Positions 11,893 through 24,060 of a stretch of 64,000 nt of DNA are shown piece after piece; the first letter of the stretch is position 1; each line of letters opens with the position of its first letter. The notes below the pieces were generated by a model, which saw only the letters and a program-made list of their open reading frames with translations, searched no databases and was not told the origin of the DNA. A program made the position numbers and the translations under genes. Source of the stretch: Oxyruncus cristatus (lineage: Eukaryota > Chordata > Aves > Passeriformes > Cotingidae); contig VXAY01006251.1 of assembly GCA_013399855.1 (NCBI GenBank), positions 125,102 to 189,101 of the forward strand, given 5' to 3'.

Positions 11893-13599
11893 TCTCCTGC
11901 CCTTTGCTGCTCCTACCTACTAAAACTGCAAGTTTTTTAGGCCAAGAGTAGTTCCCTACAAGGTGTACATAGAGCACATATTCCATACATGCAGGAACAA
12001 AAATGAAAACTTAGGACTCCTGGAAAACTGACAGGTCCCGACAAGGGACGTGCTCACCCTGCGTCTACCAAGTGGCTGCATATGGGGTCAGCACTTTGAG
12101 AGGCTTTAATCTGGTGTCTCCTCGTGCCCTCAGTCTCTTCGACTCCGTGTGCTGCCAGACGTCCATGGCTGCAGCAAGTCTCCCTAATCACTGGCTGCTG
12201 GCAAATACACAATCAGTCACCAGCCACTTTTGAAGCGTGCCAGACACATAGTGGAATATGTGCTCCTCTCAACCCATCTGCACAACGGGCTACAGATGCC
12301 AGCTGCTTTTCTTGGAGTGACATGGATGAGAGAGAAAGAAGGGAAAAGAAGAAAACAGAGTGACTGAAAACCACACTCCCCAGGCTTCTTTTAACCCATT
12401 TGCCCCTTGCTTACATACTGCTGCCTTGCTGTTGCGCCAGTTTTTCTGTCCTTTTCATTTTTCCACTGACTAATTAGGCTATCATAGGGTTAAATGAGGT
12501 TTTAATCTCACAACAATAAAATATGAGATGTTCCTAAGGTGTCTCCATACTGGTCTTTCAAACTATAGGACTTTGGTTCAACATGTCCTCTACTTTATGG
12601 TTTAGATCACTCGAATAGACTGACAAGAGCAACCAGTTCTAAGAAACCCTTTGTGCAACTCACCCATGCTTCTCAGAGAAAACTTGACACTGCAGTTTTC
12701 TTTGGGAATATCCACAATTTAAAAAAGGTTAAGATAGAAAAGATCACTGGGGATAAAAAAAAGGTTAACCTTGTTCTCCCTTACACTTTCCTGACACTGC
12801 TCTGACTTCACTTACCATGATGAGAGTACTCCTGTTTGACGCTGGCCAGTAACAAATCAGATGGAATTTGGGTAGGCTGGGATGAAATTTAGCTGGTCTG
12901 CAGCTGGTCCATGTGAAAATGTGAATCTGCAAGTCCTGAGGCACGTTGGTATGGCAAACTGTTGGGAACAAGGCCACTAGGTAAGTAGCTGATCACCATG
13001 TTGCAACACTATTAACAGGGTGATCTTTTCTCCAGGATTCTTGTGCAGAATCATACATATTTTGTGACAATATTTTAGGCAGAAAACATACTTGAAACTG
13101 TTATCCCACTAGTGCAAATCTACATGCAAATGCTCTTTTAAAAATGTGGCTGGGTATGATTTTGCACATGAAGGCACATGAGCCTGGATGAATCACCTGA
13201 ATGAATTCCAGTTCAATGGGATTAAACCAGTAATACAAAACAAAGTGCATTGGAACACTTGGATACAGGGGAAAAAAAGGAAAGAGATTCTCACTGTGTG
13301 CAACTTTTCCTTTTGAAAACAAAACGAATAAAAGCAAGCATTCCATGTGCCTTCAGATGAAAGGTGCTTGATGAACACAAGTCATTCTGGGAGTTTGTGG
13401 TTTTTTAGAGCATAAGTTTTTGTGGAATTCTCAATTCCATCAGCATCTTCCACATCAAGCTCCCCAGCTTCTTTGGTAGCCCGGCAGACCCTCCCCGCAT
13501 GTGTAATGAATAAATAAAGATTGTGAGCAGCAGAAGCCACATTTCTTCTGAGTAAAGTCTGTCTGCACAGACACACCATATGAATGAAACCATTTTCAA
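11893..13599. other. Non-coding sequence, no gene seen
   Basis: Mostly AT-rich unique sequence. No recognisable exon, RNA gene or repeat is visible; the open frames are all below 85 codons. Confidence 0.6.
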
Positions 13600-14460
13600 T
13601 TCACAACTCTTATTAATTTGGTGACAGAGGGGGAGAACTCAAGACTGGTGGGTGAAATGAGCTAATTGGATAAAAGGCATGTGAAAACACCATACCTATA
13701 ATGTACCTTGTTAGCATATGCAAATCAGATAATTACACAGGCTGATAGCAGTTAGGCACAGTAATACATAGTCCATGTGAACTGTCCACAAATACTTTTG
13801 AGATCAAGAAATGAAAGTAAATTCTTTAAACATCCTAATTGCTTGCCAAAAGGAAATTCATTCCAGCTAGAACTTAATTCAGTGTGAAGTAACGTAACTC
13901 ATTTGATCTCAATGAAGATCAAAAAAACACAACCATATCCAGACAATCTTGGATTAGAATGCATTGTTTGTATATATTTACTACATAAAGTTATTATGCA
14001 AAAAAAAAATCTAAATTAGATGAAAGCTCTGTGAAATCATTCATTACTATTTCTCATGTGTTATTAGCGAGTTGAGTGCTGTCCTGTTCATGCAAGGAGA
14101 CAACAGGTCTTCCTCAAATCTGGGTTTGCATGCAGGATTTCTACAAGCCAAATGGATAGTCAGATGTTTCTCATTCCCTCAATTGCACTCAGCGATTTTG
14201 CACTTCAAATCCAGGCCAGCCTCTCACCTTTCAAACTATTAAGGTACCTCAGAGACATTTTCTAGGGAATTATTCAGGTAGACAACATTTTTTTCTACTT
14301 GATTTGCTATGAAATGACAAGCACCGTTAAACCAAAGGTTAATCATTGATTAAGTTTAATGACACTAAAAGAAACAGGTCATGTGAGAAAGCAATTGCAC
14401 TTTCATTTTTGCTGTCACAGGTCATTTATAGCTTTTGATTCAAATTCCACCCCACGCAAA
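13600..14460. promoter_or_regulatory. Candidate conserved enhancer with POU and homeodomain motifs
   Basis: About 860 bases of AT-rich sequence free of repeat signatures. It contains a perfect octamer ATGCAAAT (13718-13725) followed at once by CAGATAATTACAC, and a perfect 15-base inverted repeat TTAATCATTGATTAA (14339-14353) inside AGGTTAATCATTGATTAAG, which resembles an HNF1 or paired homeodomain site. Further TAAT/ATTA cores are spread through it. This suggests, but does not show, an enhancer; the boundaries are arbitrary. Confidence 0.3.
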
Positions 14461-16117
14461 GAGTTGCTAACAACATCCTACTTCAAATTCTAATGTACTA
14501 CAACTGCAGAGCAAGCATGTGAGCTGGCAGTAATCAGGTCATTTGTAAAGCATACACAGATTCTTTCATTCATCCTGGCCATTAAACTGTTTGAAAAGAT
14601 TATTTGATTGTTCTGCGTTAAGAGGCAGTGCTTTTGACAACTTGTTTTACAGAGAAGTGCCCCATTTTATTTGTATGCCAGACTGTTCTGCTATTTTTGT
14701 GCACCTCATACTCATCATCATCTGCAGTTTTTCCCAGTGTGGTATGGACTCAAAACAAAAACCAACAACAAAAAAGGAAACAAGCTTGAAAAGAGATAAT
14801 TTATTTTCTCTGTCACCAATAGCTCTTGTGCCCAAAAGTATATGAGGAGCTGAAAAGTCAACTGCAAGACCCTACAATTCTTTCGAGGGTGGCTACATCA
14901 GCAAGGAGCTGCTCAGAGCAGTAACAGAGATTGCTTCTGATCTCATCCTCCTTTGTACCCTCGCATATCCATTTGGTTCCAGGACATGACTCTTCCTTTA
15001 CACCAGTACCAAGCACATCAGAATCAAATCTTCCACCTGCTGAGGGAGAGTTAATGGGCATTGTTAATCCAATATGCATCTATGCTTTGGCCTACTAGCC
15101 AAAATAATTAGCCCTCTAACAAAGAAAGGACCCTTTAAAAACTTAGACATGGGCAGGAAATAAGCAATAGAAGCAGACCATGAGGCTTATAAGGCTATAT
15201 AAAGCCTCTGTAAGCTTTCTTTTCTTCCTTTTCATCCATGTATAATATAAAAAAGGAGGGCCCACTGCTCTAAGCTTTTGGGCACTAACATGAGGACCCA
15301 CATATTTTATGCAAAAATGTCAAAGAATTTCCAAAACTGACCTTGTTTGAAAGAAAAAACAATATAAAGACAGTGGTATTGGCTTGACCTAAAAAGTCAG
15401 GGTTTCTGTTACCAAGAGCACTTGCAGGCAAAGGGGACCTGTGTTTTCAAAAAAACTAATCGTGGGGAAAAAAAGAGATGAGATTGCCTTTATTTGTAGA
15501 TTTGTGCATGAATTCGGGGGTGAGTCTGGCTCTTGGGAACCAGACTGTTGCCAGATGCAAAGCTGCAGAGAACAGTTTGCCTCTGAAGCGTAGCACTGAA
15601 GAATCTTCATGCAATGGGCAAACCACTCCAGGTGTGATTTGATGAAAAAGGGCTGTTGTTATAGACCAACTCCAGAGTATCACCAGAGCTCATATCAAAA
15701 ATTGGCTTTAAAATGGTAGTAGAACTGATGCAACAAAAGGAATACCTTGAAGCGTTAAAATATTCCTCTTTTCAAAGAATGCAGAGAGCACTGTTCAAAT
15801 CTATAAAACATGAGGAGAGCGCTTGTTCCGCAATATCTACATGATTTTCTTTCACTTTAAATCTAATTCAGGAATGGTCATAAAAAGTCAGCATCAGAAA
15901 TTCTCATTTTCAGCAGAGCTGGACCATTGCCATCACAGGCTTTTTGAAGAGTCACTCGACGTCCACATCTATTTTCACCCTTTCAACCCAATTCTGCATT
16001 GTTACTGCTGAGTGGTGGAGCTGCTTTTGAAAACATACAAAGCAGGTGATTTTCAATTGTGTAAAGCTGTGTTTGACTTCAGGCATTTGAGTTCATGGGA
16101 ACAGCCTTTCAAAGTGC
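14461..16117. other. Non-coding sequence, no gene seen
   Basis: Unique AT-rich DNA. Frames up to 84 codons occur on both strands without recognisable protein. No clear repeat apart from short A runs. Confidence 0.6.
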
Positions 16118-16365
16118 CTGGTCCAAAGCAGAGTGAAGTCGACGGAAAATCTCCAGGTGACTTCACGGGGCCTTGGATCCGGTCCAAACCGTGGAGCCTC
16201 GAAGTCTGGAAGTCTCAACTGGGCTTGAAGTTAGATTGTTCAAAAACAGAATAAGAATTTTGCAAGGTCAACGTCCACACATGCTGTGCCCTATTTTGCA
16301 ATGATGTGAAAGTCTCCTTCAGGGCTGCAGGCACTCAGCACCTTGCAAAATGACCTCCCATCTTA
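16118..16365. repeat. Ancient amniote interspersed repeat remnant
   Basis: Two blocks recall a repeat type common in amniote genomes. At 16131-16182 GCAGAGTGAAGTCGACGGAA, ATCTCCAGGTGACTTCAC and GGGGCCTTGGATCCGG resemble the GTGAAGTCAATGGAAA, CCATTGACTTCAATGGGGCC arrangement. At 16325-16352 CTGCAGGCACTCAGCACC and TTGCAAAATGACC resemble the GTGCTCAGCACCTTGCAGGATCAGGCCC tail. I infer one old CR1/L3-like or related element; the exact family cannot be fixed by eye. Confidence 0.5.
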
Positions 16366-16699
16366 GGATAAACCTTCTCACAAAAGGCACTGCAGTGGAT
16401 ATCCAGTGGATTCATTGCATTGTCTCAATCTGTCTCTGTTGAAATTCATCCAGCTGTGCAGTCCAGTCATTGCTGGCCACAAGTTGTGGTTGCAGCTCAT
16501 CTGCTGAACTTAGAAAGCCACATGGAAATTCAGTTATAGGAGACTATTCCTTCTGGGGATCAGCTGGGAAAAATAAATAAATAACCCCCCTCCCCCCAAA
16601 AATATGAAAATTTAAATTAGAAGTGTGATCTGATCTCCAAAACAATTCTTTATCCATAAAGTTCCCACCCAAGGAACCAGTTACATGCATGTTTCAAGG
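16366..16699. other. Non-coding sequence, no gene seen
   Basis: Unique sequence with a short A/C-rich patch near 16570-16605 (AAATAAATAAATAACC and a C run). No gene is visible. Confidence 0.6.
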
Positions 16700-17110
16700 A
16701 ACTATATTGTTTAAAGAAACCGTAAATGTCACACAGTTAAAAGACAGAGATGCAGCTAGATTTAGTTAAACAATCGACTAATAACTCAGTCAACATTATT
16801 CTTACCCTAGGTAGTAGTTATCAGCTTAGACAGCTGTTGCAGTCTTTCACTGCAATACTTAAAAGGCAAACCACCAAATTCAATACCATATTGTTTGTGT
16901 AGTAGTGTTTGTTTAAAGGTAAATCACTCATAAAAGTGTAATTTCCTGCTGATACATAATGGCGGATAGCGGCAGGAAGCCCGGCCGAGCAGACAGACCC
17001 TGAGATATGCAGCGCTAAACCTCCAGCAGTAGCTACCCCAGCTCTAAAATGATTGTGTTTTTACACCCAGCAACACCTAAATTAGCACCAGCATATTAGG
17101 CCTTCTTGCA
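16700..17110. promoter_or_regulatory. Candidate conserved element with a local CpG cluster
   Basis: AT-rich flanks surround a sharp GC-rich core at about 16961-17013. The core reads AATGGCGGATAGCGGCAGGA, then AGCCCGGCCGAGCAGACAG and a later GCAGCGCTAAACC, giving five CpGs in a region that otherwise has almost none. Flanks carry TTAGTTAAACAATCGACTAA and TTGTTTGTGTAG. CpG retention in methylated vertebrate DNA suggests an unmethylated or constrained element, such as an enhancer core. This is inference from composition. Confidence 0.32.
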
Positions 17111-18896
17111 GACGCCTCTTGTCTCTTTGTGCAACAGCACAAGATAAGAAAAAGTGCTACAATCGACACAATGAAGTCATGTTTCTCCAAATAAAGATTC
17201 CTTTCCTGCCGGGGAGACCCTGCTGGGCAAAATTCCCTCCCCAGTCTGTTTCTCCTACTGATTTGTTACAGAATCATGCTTATATTTTGGGATTCCTTCT
17301 GCTTGCTTTCGGCTGACACGCTACCTCATAGGATTTCATCATTTTTGGAGCAGCTAATTGGAGCTCCCAAATTCACAGAGTTTTGTTCTCTGGTTTCTGA
17401 GTGTCAGTGGCACAGAGAGCAACCGCTGTTGGCTTTGGGAGAGCTGCTCTAGATTCATGGCAGCATAACCAAAACCCCAATTAACTTGCCAGCATGTACT
17501 AACCCTTCACCCAATGGCCCCTCAACCTGTACAGGGCCTGGCAGCACGAAAGCAATGGGGATTAAGCCTGAGACACTGCCAGTGATAAAACCTGCCTCGA
17601 GAGGAATCAGCTTTTGTGCCCATTTTGGTCCTTGGAGCTGAATGCTTTTTGCCCAGCTTCACCTGCCTAAGTCTCAGATTGCTGAGTCCAAGCCAAATCA
17701 CTACACAATTAAATTACAATCAATGAGAAGAGAGGCAGAAGGCAATTCATGCTGTGCACTCCGTGTACCTTTCCTGGGCAGAATGAATCAGCATCCATCT
17801 CTCAGATAGTCCCTGGTGCCCAGGGCGGGTGGATATGTATTTTACTTTCCTGCATTTCTCTAAAGAGATTTCCTGGGATGCCATCAGTATGCTTCTGATG
17901 GCCTGACGCCAGAGCACTCCCCATGTGCCATAAGAACGCACTGGATAAAATCTTACAGCCTGTAGCTCAAGCCCACGCACAGCAGGGAGGAAAGGACTCT
18001 CACTGCATCTCTCGCCCTTCCTCTGCCAAAGCCTAATTGCTCATCCAGATTAGGAGAGGAAGAACAACTTGTGTCCTCTGCTCTCTCTTACCCATCTGTA
18101 CCTGAAAAGCTGGACCCAGACAGCCCTGGATCGAAGCCACAGCATTCAGAGGAAGTTTTGACAGAGTGAGGATGTTGAGCCTCATTTGGTAGGAAGGGCA
18201 GTTGCTGTGGAATTTGAACTGGGACTCTCTCATTCCTTTGGACAGGAGAGACTTTTGATATGTGTATACACAGATATTTTTACAGAATTCCATTTAGCAG
18301 TCCGTAGAAAGGAAATAGGAGTCCTGCACATATTACAGAAAAGTGAATTACTATGCTAAATTTAAATTCATAAAACATTAATAGAAGGCTAAATTGGAAA
18401 TCAGTTCCATCTTCCTCCATCTGCCAAGCTCTGCTTTCTCAGCAGCAAAGCATGTAGCTCAGGGAAATTGTCCCATCTCCCTCCATTAGGGTTTGATGTT
18501 ATCAGCTTTTTCCTGTCACATACAAAAAATTACCTTTAATTAGCTCCGTTTACATCTACACTACGCAGACTTGGAAACTTGTTTTGGGATATGAGGAACC
18601 AGTTGTCTTCTCAAGTGTCTTATGAATCATCATGAGCAATAAATATATCAAAGTCCTGTAGTTCAGCAGTGTTGTCTGGCATAACCGAGGCCAGTGCTTA
18701 TCCCTGGAGATGGAGCTCCATTGCACGTGCCATTCCTTGTGCACAGTCCCTCATCCAGTACAGTTCAGCCATCCCTGCCCCTGGGTTACCTTAGAACAGA
18801 GAGGAACAAGAGCAAAACGCCACATTGCAAATGTATCCCAAATTATGACCTAGATGGTAGAATTGCTTGCCTAAAAATGCCTTTTTTTTTGGCCTA
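17111..18896. other. Non-coding sequence, no gene seen
   Basis: Unique sequence with short chance frames only. No repeat or RNA gene recognised. Confidence 0.6.
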
Positions 18897-18906
18897 GTTT
18901 TGGGCT

Positions 18907-18957
18907 GTTTGTTTGTTTGTTTGTTTTTGTTTTGGGTGGGGGTTTTTGTTTGTCTTT
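18907..18957 (+). repeat. (GTTT)n / T-G simple repeat
   Basis: A low-complexity stretch begins with five near-perfect GTTT units (GTTTGTTTGTTTGTTT) and continues as a TTTTG/GGGTGGGGG-rich patch. It is an ordinary microsatellite. Confidence 0.85.
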
Positions 18958-18960
18958 TTT

Positions 18961-21900
18961 CCTTAAACACAAATGCATTAAGAACAAAAGTTTCCAGTGC
19001 AGTGTGAGCTGCTCAGATTCCCTGAAATTCAAGTTGTTAGAAATGAAGGGGGATTCATTTCCTGGTAAGTTGAATAAAATTCTTTTGCAGGTTGCATAGT
19101 TCACAACTAAATATAGTACTTGCCAATGTTTTCCTCACCCGGAGGAAGAGAAGATTGTCTATTGGGTTTCCTCCTCATTAAACAGTTGCTAAAATAAAAC
19201 ACCTTTGTTTAATTGAATGCCTCTACAGACCTAGTCAGGTGCAACTCCTATTTCTTCAAACAAAAAGATAACAAAGGAAACATGGAACTGCCATATAACC
19301 TTGTCATTTGCTTTGAGGGGAGGAAGAGCTACATGCCAGTCATACACTTCCCTCAGTGCTTCAAGGACAGAAGGAGCAGCTGTCAGTCTGGGGGCAGCAG
19401 GATGAAGGAGGATCACACACTGTATAAAAGCAGAATAGGATTTGGAGAGAAATTGTAATCAGCCAGGGAATGGTTTGGAAAAGTCTATGAAGGGCACAGT
19501 TTTGTAATGGCAATTCTTCTCTGCTGGACCATCAGGTTTTTGCTGTGGTAGGTTCCTCGCTCAAAAAAAAAAAAAAAATCTTGAAGCCAAGAGAGATTTT
19601 ACAGTTACCCTGGTGTTTGTGAAGATCCCATAATTTGGCATCACTTTTGCAAAAAGTAAATTTTTGGTATAAGGATTGAGCTACTGACCTGAGTCAAGGA
19701 CTGGGTAAATGTCTGTCCTTTTACAAACAAGTATTATTCCTTGGTATTGCTTGCACTGCAACCATGAGAGAGAACAAGACCTCTTCATGCTTACAGAGGC
19801 AGATGCTGTCCCTCCAAACTTGCATTTGAAATCAGTGAGAGCTATGTGGTATAACAAAGATAAGAGAAATGGAAAGGAAAGGATTAGATTGTCAGGAATC
19901 ACGCAAGAGGTTAGTGGCTGTGCCTGAATACTGATTTTAGAATGCTAATGATAGAAGGTAGGAGTATGGGGAAATAATGAAGGAAATCTCCCAGATGTCC
20001 ATCCCACAGTTGATGATGAAATTTAGGGTTTCTGAACAACACTCTGTGTTATGCATAATAACAGAATTCAGAATAACACACTCTGTCAGTAACATACATA
20101 GAGCCATGTTTTGCAGTCTGTTCTCCAAAAAAAGCATAGGAATCTTTTATTTTCGTAATTGATCATTGATTTGTTCTCCTTTCTTTTACAGCAGGGTCAA
20201 CTTTGTGGGAAACCACTGAGTTATTCCAGAATGGAACTGGTCAGAGAGCAGACAAACAGCAAGTCACCTGCCATGCAGTTGCAGCAAGGCTGCCTGTATT
20301 GCTGCTGTGAGACACATTTGCAGCCTGTAAACTACTTCCACATGAGCCTGAACGTGTCCCCTTATCCCTTTCTCCTCATCTTAAATGGCACAGCACAGGC
20401 AAAGCCCCACACGGATCTCTGGCTGTGGCAGCCCATGCACTCACAGCTCCCCAGGCCTGAATACCTTCTCCAGCAACAGAAGCATCAATCTGGACAACGA
20501 CTGCCATTCATGGATTTGTCACCACACAGATTTTAAGGCCAGAGAGGCTGTCACGATCTCATGATCTGATGGTCTGACCTTTGGATTAACCCAAGGTGGA
20601 GAAATTCATGCGGAAGCCCCTGCTCAGCTCTGTGGTCTCACTTTGAGGTTGCTGGTGGTTTAAAAACCATGCCTTGCTCCAGTCTCCTGATGATGGAGAA
20701 TCACCCCATCCCTGGTCAGGTATTGCGGTGGTTTGCTGCACTCGCTGAGTCACTTCAACACAAATCCTCTTAAGCCTCACAGGCCTCTTATACGCACGCA
20801 AACCTGGAAACCAAGACATTTTGCAGATTCTGTTCCAGTACAATACAAATTAAAATCTCCTCTTGGGTCTATTACTCAGCCTAAAGCATGCACCAGAAAT
20901 CAGAATATATGGATATTCTCTATAAAATGCCACCTACTTTCTACCTCCATCACAAATTTACAAGTTGGCATGTTAGCCAACCCAGACGTTGTTGTTTAAG
21001 ACACTTTGGTCTTAGAGAGAATGTCTAACTTTGCCAAGAGGCTCCTAAGGACATGGAAACTGAATTTCTTTTCCTATTTGAAAACATCTCTCACTGAAAC
21101 ACTCTTTGAGGGAAATCACAAATGCAGGAAACAGCAGCTACAGTGCTGCATGTTTGTCTCTATAGAAGGAATGTGATGCTATCATTTTGGAATGTGCTTT
21201 CTTTCTCAGGTTTTTGTTTTGGTGGTAGGAATGTCACTTTCTTAAAAAGTAAAGCACATTCTTGGCCGTTGTCTCCCTCCCCCTCCTTCCAAATTTTGCC
21301 TACAAATCAATATTCCCATCTCCTGCCATGTGTTTTTCCCAACCTGTCAGATACCGTTCTCATGTTACTAGTGCAACCATCTGATGTCAGGCATCCCAAC
21401 AGGCAATTATAAATAGTCATTTACTATTAGCTTAGAAGGTTTATTTCTATAGATATAAGCTTCAAGATGTTCTTTGCTATTTTAACATGGAAGCGTTGTT
21501 TACTTGCATTTGGCATAGAGGATCTGACCATCTAAAATATGTCCATTTCCACCACACTGTAGTAAGACCACAAGACAAACCCCAGTCCTCTGAAATGAAC
21601 TGCAAACACCTTATTCTATCGATTTTCAGTGGAACCCAAGGGCATGTGATGTCCTGTTCTCCACAAGTCTGACTGGGTACCTCTGTTTTACAGCTCTGCC
21701 TGAGAGTGCCCATTTCCCAGTGGACACACCCTTAGAGCCAGAGTCAGTGCAGATGAAGCTGGACAAACATGGAGATCTCCTTTGCTACGCTTTTCTGTGG
21801 AACTGTCACTTTTTTCCCCATTTATACCTAATCCATGTGCTATGCACTGCTGCTACATCCCCTATTACCTCATGCTTTTACACTTCTACTTCCAATGGTT

Positions 21901-23065
21901 GTTAAGAATAGCTTAAGGATAAGTGAGATCCTAAACCAGTTCCTCAGTGCCCCCAAGGGACTGAGGTGCTGGAGAACACACCTGCACTTCCAAGAGGCCA
22001 AATCTGCCTCATCATGCCAGGTTGTTGTCTCTGGGAGCACCTTCCATCTCACGGAGCAATAAAAATTCAATATTATCCAGAAAACAAACCTCCAGACAGA
22101 AGAATCTGAGAGCTTATCACTGAATTTGTCTCTCCTGGGGGATCTCAGAGTGCTTTGCAGATGATCAGGAAAGGAATTCTCCTTCCTGCAAAAAACACGG
22201 GGGAAACTCGCCATGGCTGGAAGGTTCCCTTGTCCACATGGGCATGATGAGCGTAGCTTTCCCAAAAGACAACACTTGTGCCTCAGGAGTTTGTCCTGCA
22301 GCAGTCTGGGACCTCTTCAAATGGCAAGTGGATCCTTGCCAGTTGGAAGGACAAGACGAGCTTCTTGTTCACTCCAGCAGGCGACACTGTGTTTAAATTT
22401 TGATATTGAGAAGGGCAATGCACATTGAAACACTGAGTTGCAAGAATCCTACTGACCCTTAAAAACGACACGTTTTCAGCGATGAATATCTGGTAAAGAA
22501 TACAGCAGAAGAACAACAGGGCATGGGCAACATGGGAGGCAATTCAAATGCTAAAATGCTAAATCCTGTGTAAATGAAGCTGACTCCTGAAAGATGTCTT
22601 GGAATCTCCCTGTCCTAATAAATTTCATGTCCCAGAGATGACATGATGTGTTTTCTGGGTCTTTATTCTCAGAGAACAGCAACATTAACACGAGTCAAAC
22701 TGCGATTTCTGACCAGGATCATAATGTCGATAGCAATGAAGCAGCACTAGTAAAAACCAGTTCACTGATCTAATGTTCTGTCTGATCTCCAGGGTCATTT
22801 GCAATGAATTCTACTGTGGTTTTTTATCATAGAAGACCTCTTACTGAAGAATGTTTGACAAAATGCTAAGGGTCTGTAATTGGCCAGAGAATCAAAATTA
22901 TCTGTACAATCAAGGCCACTGCAAGATCAAATATTGACTCTGTATTAGCAAAGCCGTCACTACAAGAGAATTAAGAAGCCTGGCTGGGCAGATGTAATCA
23001 TGCAAGCATCAGCCAATACATTTTTTTAAGTCTCCATACTGGCTACAAAATGCTTATGCAAAACC
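18961..23065. other. Non-coding sequence, no gene seen
   Basis: About 4 kb without recognisable genes. It holds a short poly-A tract near 19563-19578 and chance frames up to 131 codons. One plus-strand frame at 20159-20536 contains a very good splice-acceptor-like sequence and is discussed as a finding; its translation matches nothing I know. Confidence 0.55.
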
Positions 23066-23112
23066 AGAGGCTTCCTACTGACTTAAATCAGGATTTTGTG
23101 TGGGTGTAAGGG
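23066..23112 (+). repeat. Fragment of ancient amniote repeat
   Basis: CAGAGGCTTCCTACTGACTT and AAATCAGGATTTTGTGTGGG recall the CACTGACTTCAGTGGGAGTTTTGC motif typical of old amniote interspersed repeats, related in texture to the block at 16131. Only about 47 bases align, so the call is tentative. Confidence 0.35.
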
Positions 23113-23699
23113 TGTGCCTTTGCTGGAGCAGTTTACATGTCAGGGGCCAGAAACCCAACTCAACAAGTCTCTGTATTCTTTAACAATTAGATAAACCAGT
23201 AATAAGTTCATAATTGCAATTCCACAAGGTAATTTCATGCGCCTGGGAGATGACAATATGCATACAATTAAAAGAAGAAAGCTTTTCATCCCTGCAAACT
23301 GTGTTACTGAATTCTACAGACTTTTGTATTTGCAGCACTCAGGAGACGGGAGGGCAGGGGTCCCCTTGCTCAGTGTGGAGGTCCCAGGAGGGGAAGAGGG
23401 AATCCTCAAGGCTGTCAATGCACCGAGTCAGTTCAACAGACAATGTGGAAACACAGATCTCTCCTATGCTACCTCTTCGTAGCAATTTTCAGCTTTCTGG
23501 TTGCACACAAGAGGAAATGTCCCGGGATAAGGCTCTTAGATCTCGTATAACAAACAGGGTATGAAATATCCCTCTTACTCTGACCATATTCGAAATAACA
23601 AAGCAGCTCAATTTCTGAATTATTGTATTTAAGCTGTCTTTCAACTTTCCTTTTTCCCCCGACAACTTTAAATCTCTCTGTGGGTGGAGGTCTAATGTC
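23113..23699. other. Non-coding sequence, no gene seen
   Basis: Two overlapping plus-strand frames (116 and 81 codons, 23214-23564) occupy the same bases in different phases. Neither is recognisable, and both look like chance. Confidence 0.58.
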
Positions 23700-24060
23700 A
23701 GCACATGCAATTCTATACTTTAATCATTTTTTAACTACAAGATCAAAGCAAGTAGGTTTTTATTACTCCAGCGTCCGATACTTCATAATTTAACTATTGA
23801 ATGTCGGGCAACAGCTCTTCTCAACGAACGGCATTTAAATAAATCTTTCCAGCTACACTCCCCTGTGTATTACAGAATATTAAAGGGAAAAAAAGAAGAA
23901 TATTTTATTAATCATATGAAAATCAGTACTAGTACAAATGAAACATAACAAACTTGTTTCTACATTTACTCTGGGGCCGTGCAAGCAGCGTGCTGCCTAA
24001 GAAGAAACCCCGTGGCGGGCAACATTAACATCTTCACCTTATTTTAATTTCTAACACTTT
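23700..24060. promoter_or_regulatory. Candidate conserved non-coding element
   Basis: AT-rich sequence is interrupted by CpG-containing patches: CCAGCGTCCGATACTTC near 23769, ATGTCGGGCAACAG near 23802, CAACGAACGGCATTTAAATA near 23823, and GGGGCCGTGCAAGCAGCGTG with CCCCGTGGCGGGCAAC near 23973-24022. Homeodomain cores such as TTATTAATCATATG (23905) lie between. Nine or so CpGs persist across about 360 bases, unlike the neighbours. I infer possible regulatory constraint; no direct test is possible here. Confidence 0.3.

Noticed and set aside
18907..18957. Telomere-like or structured G-rich sequence
   Set aside because: It is a simple GTTT repeat followed by a GGGTGGGGG patch, with no TTAGGG array.
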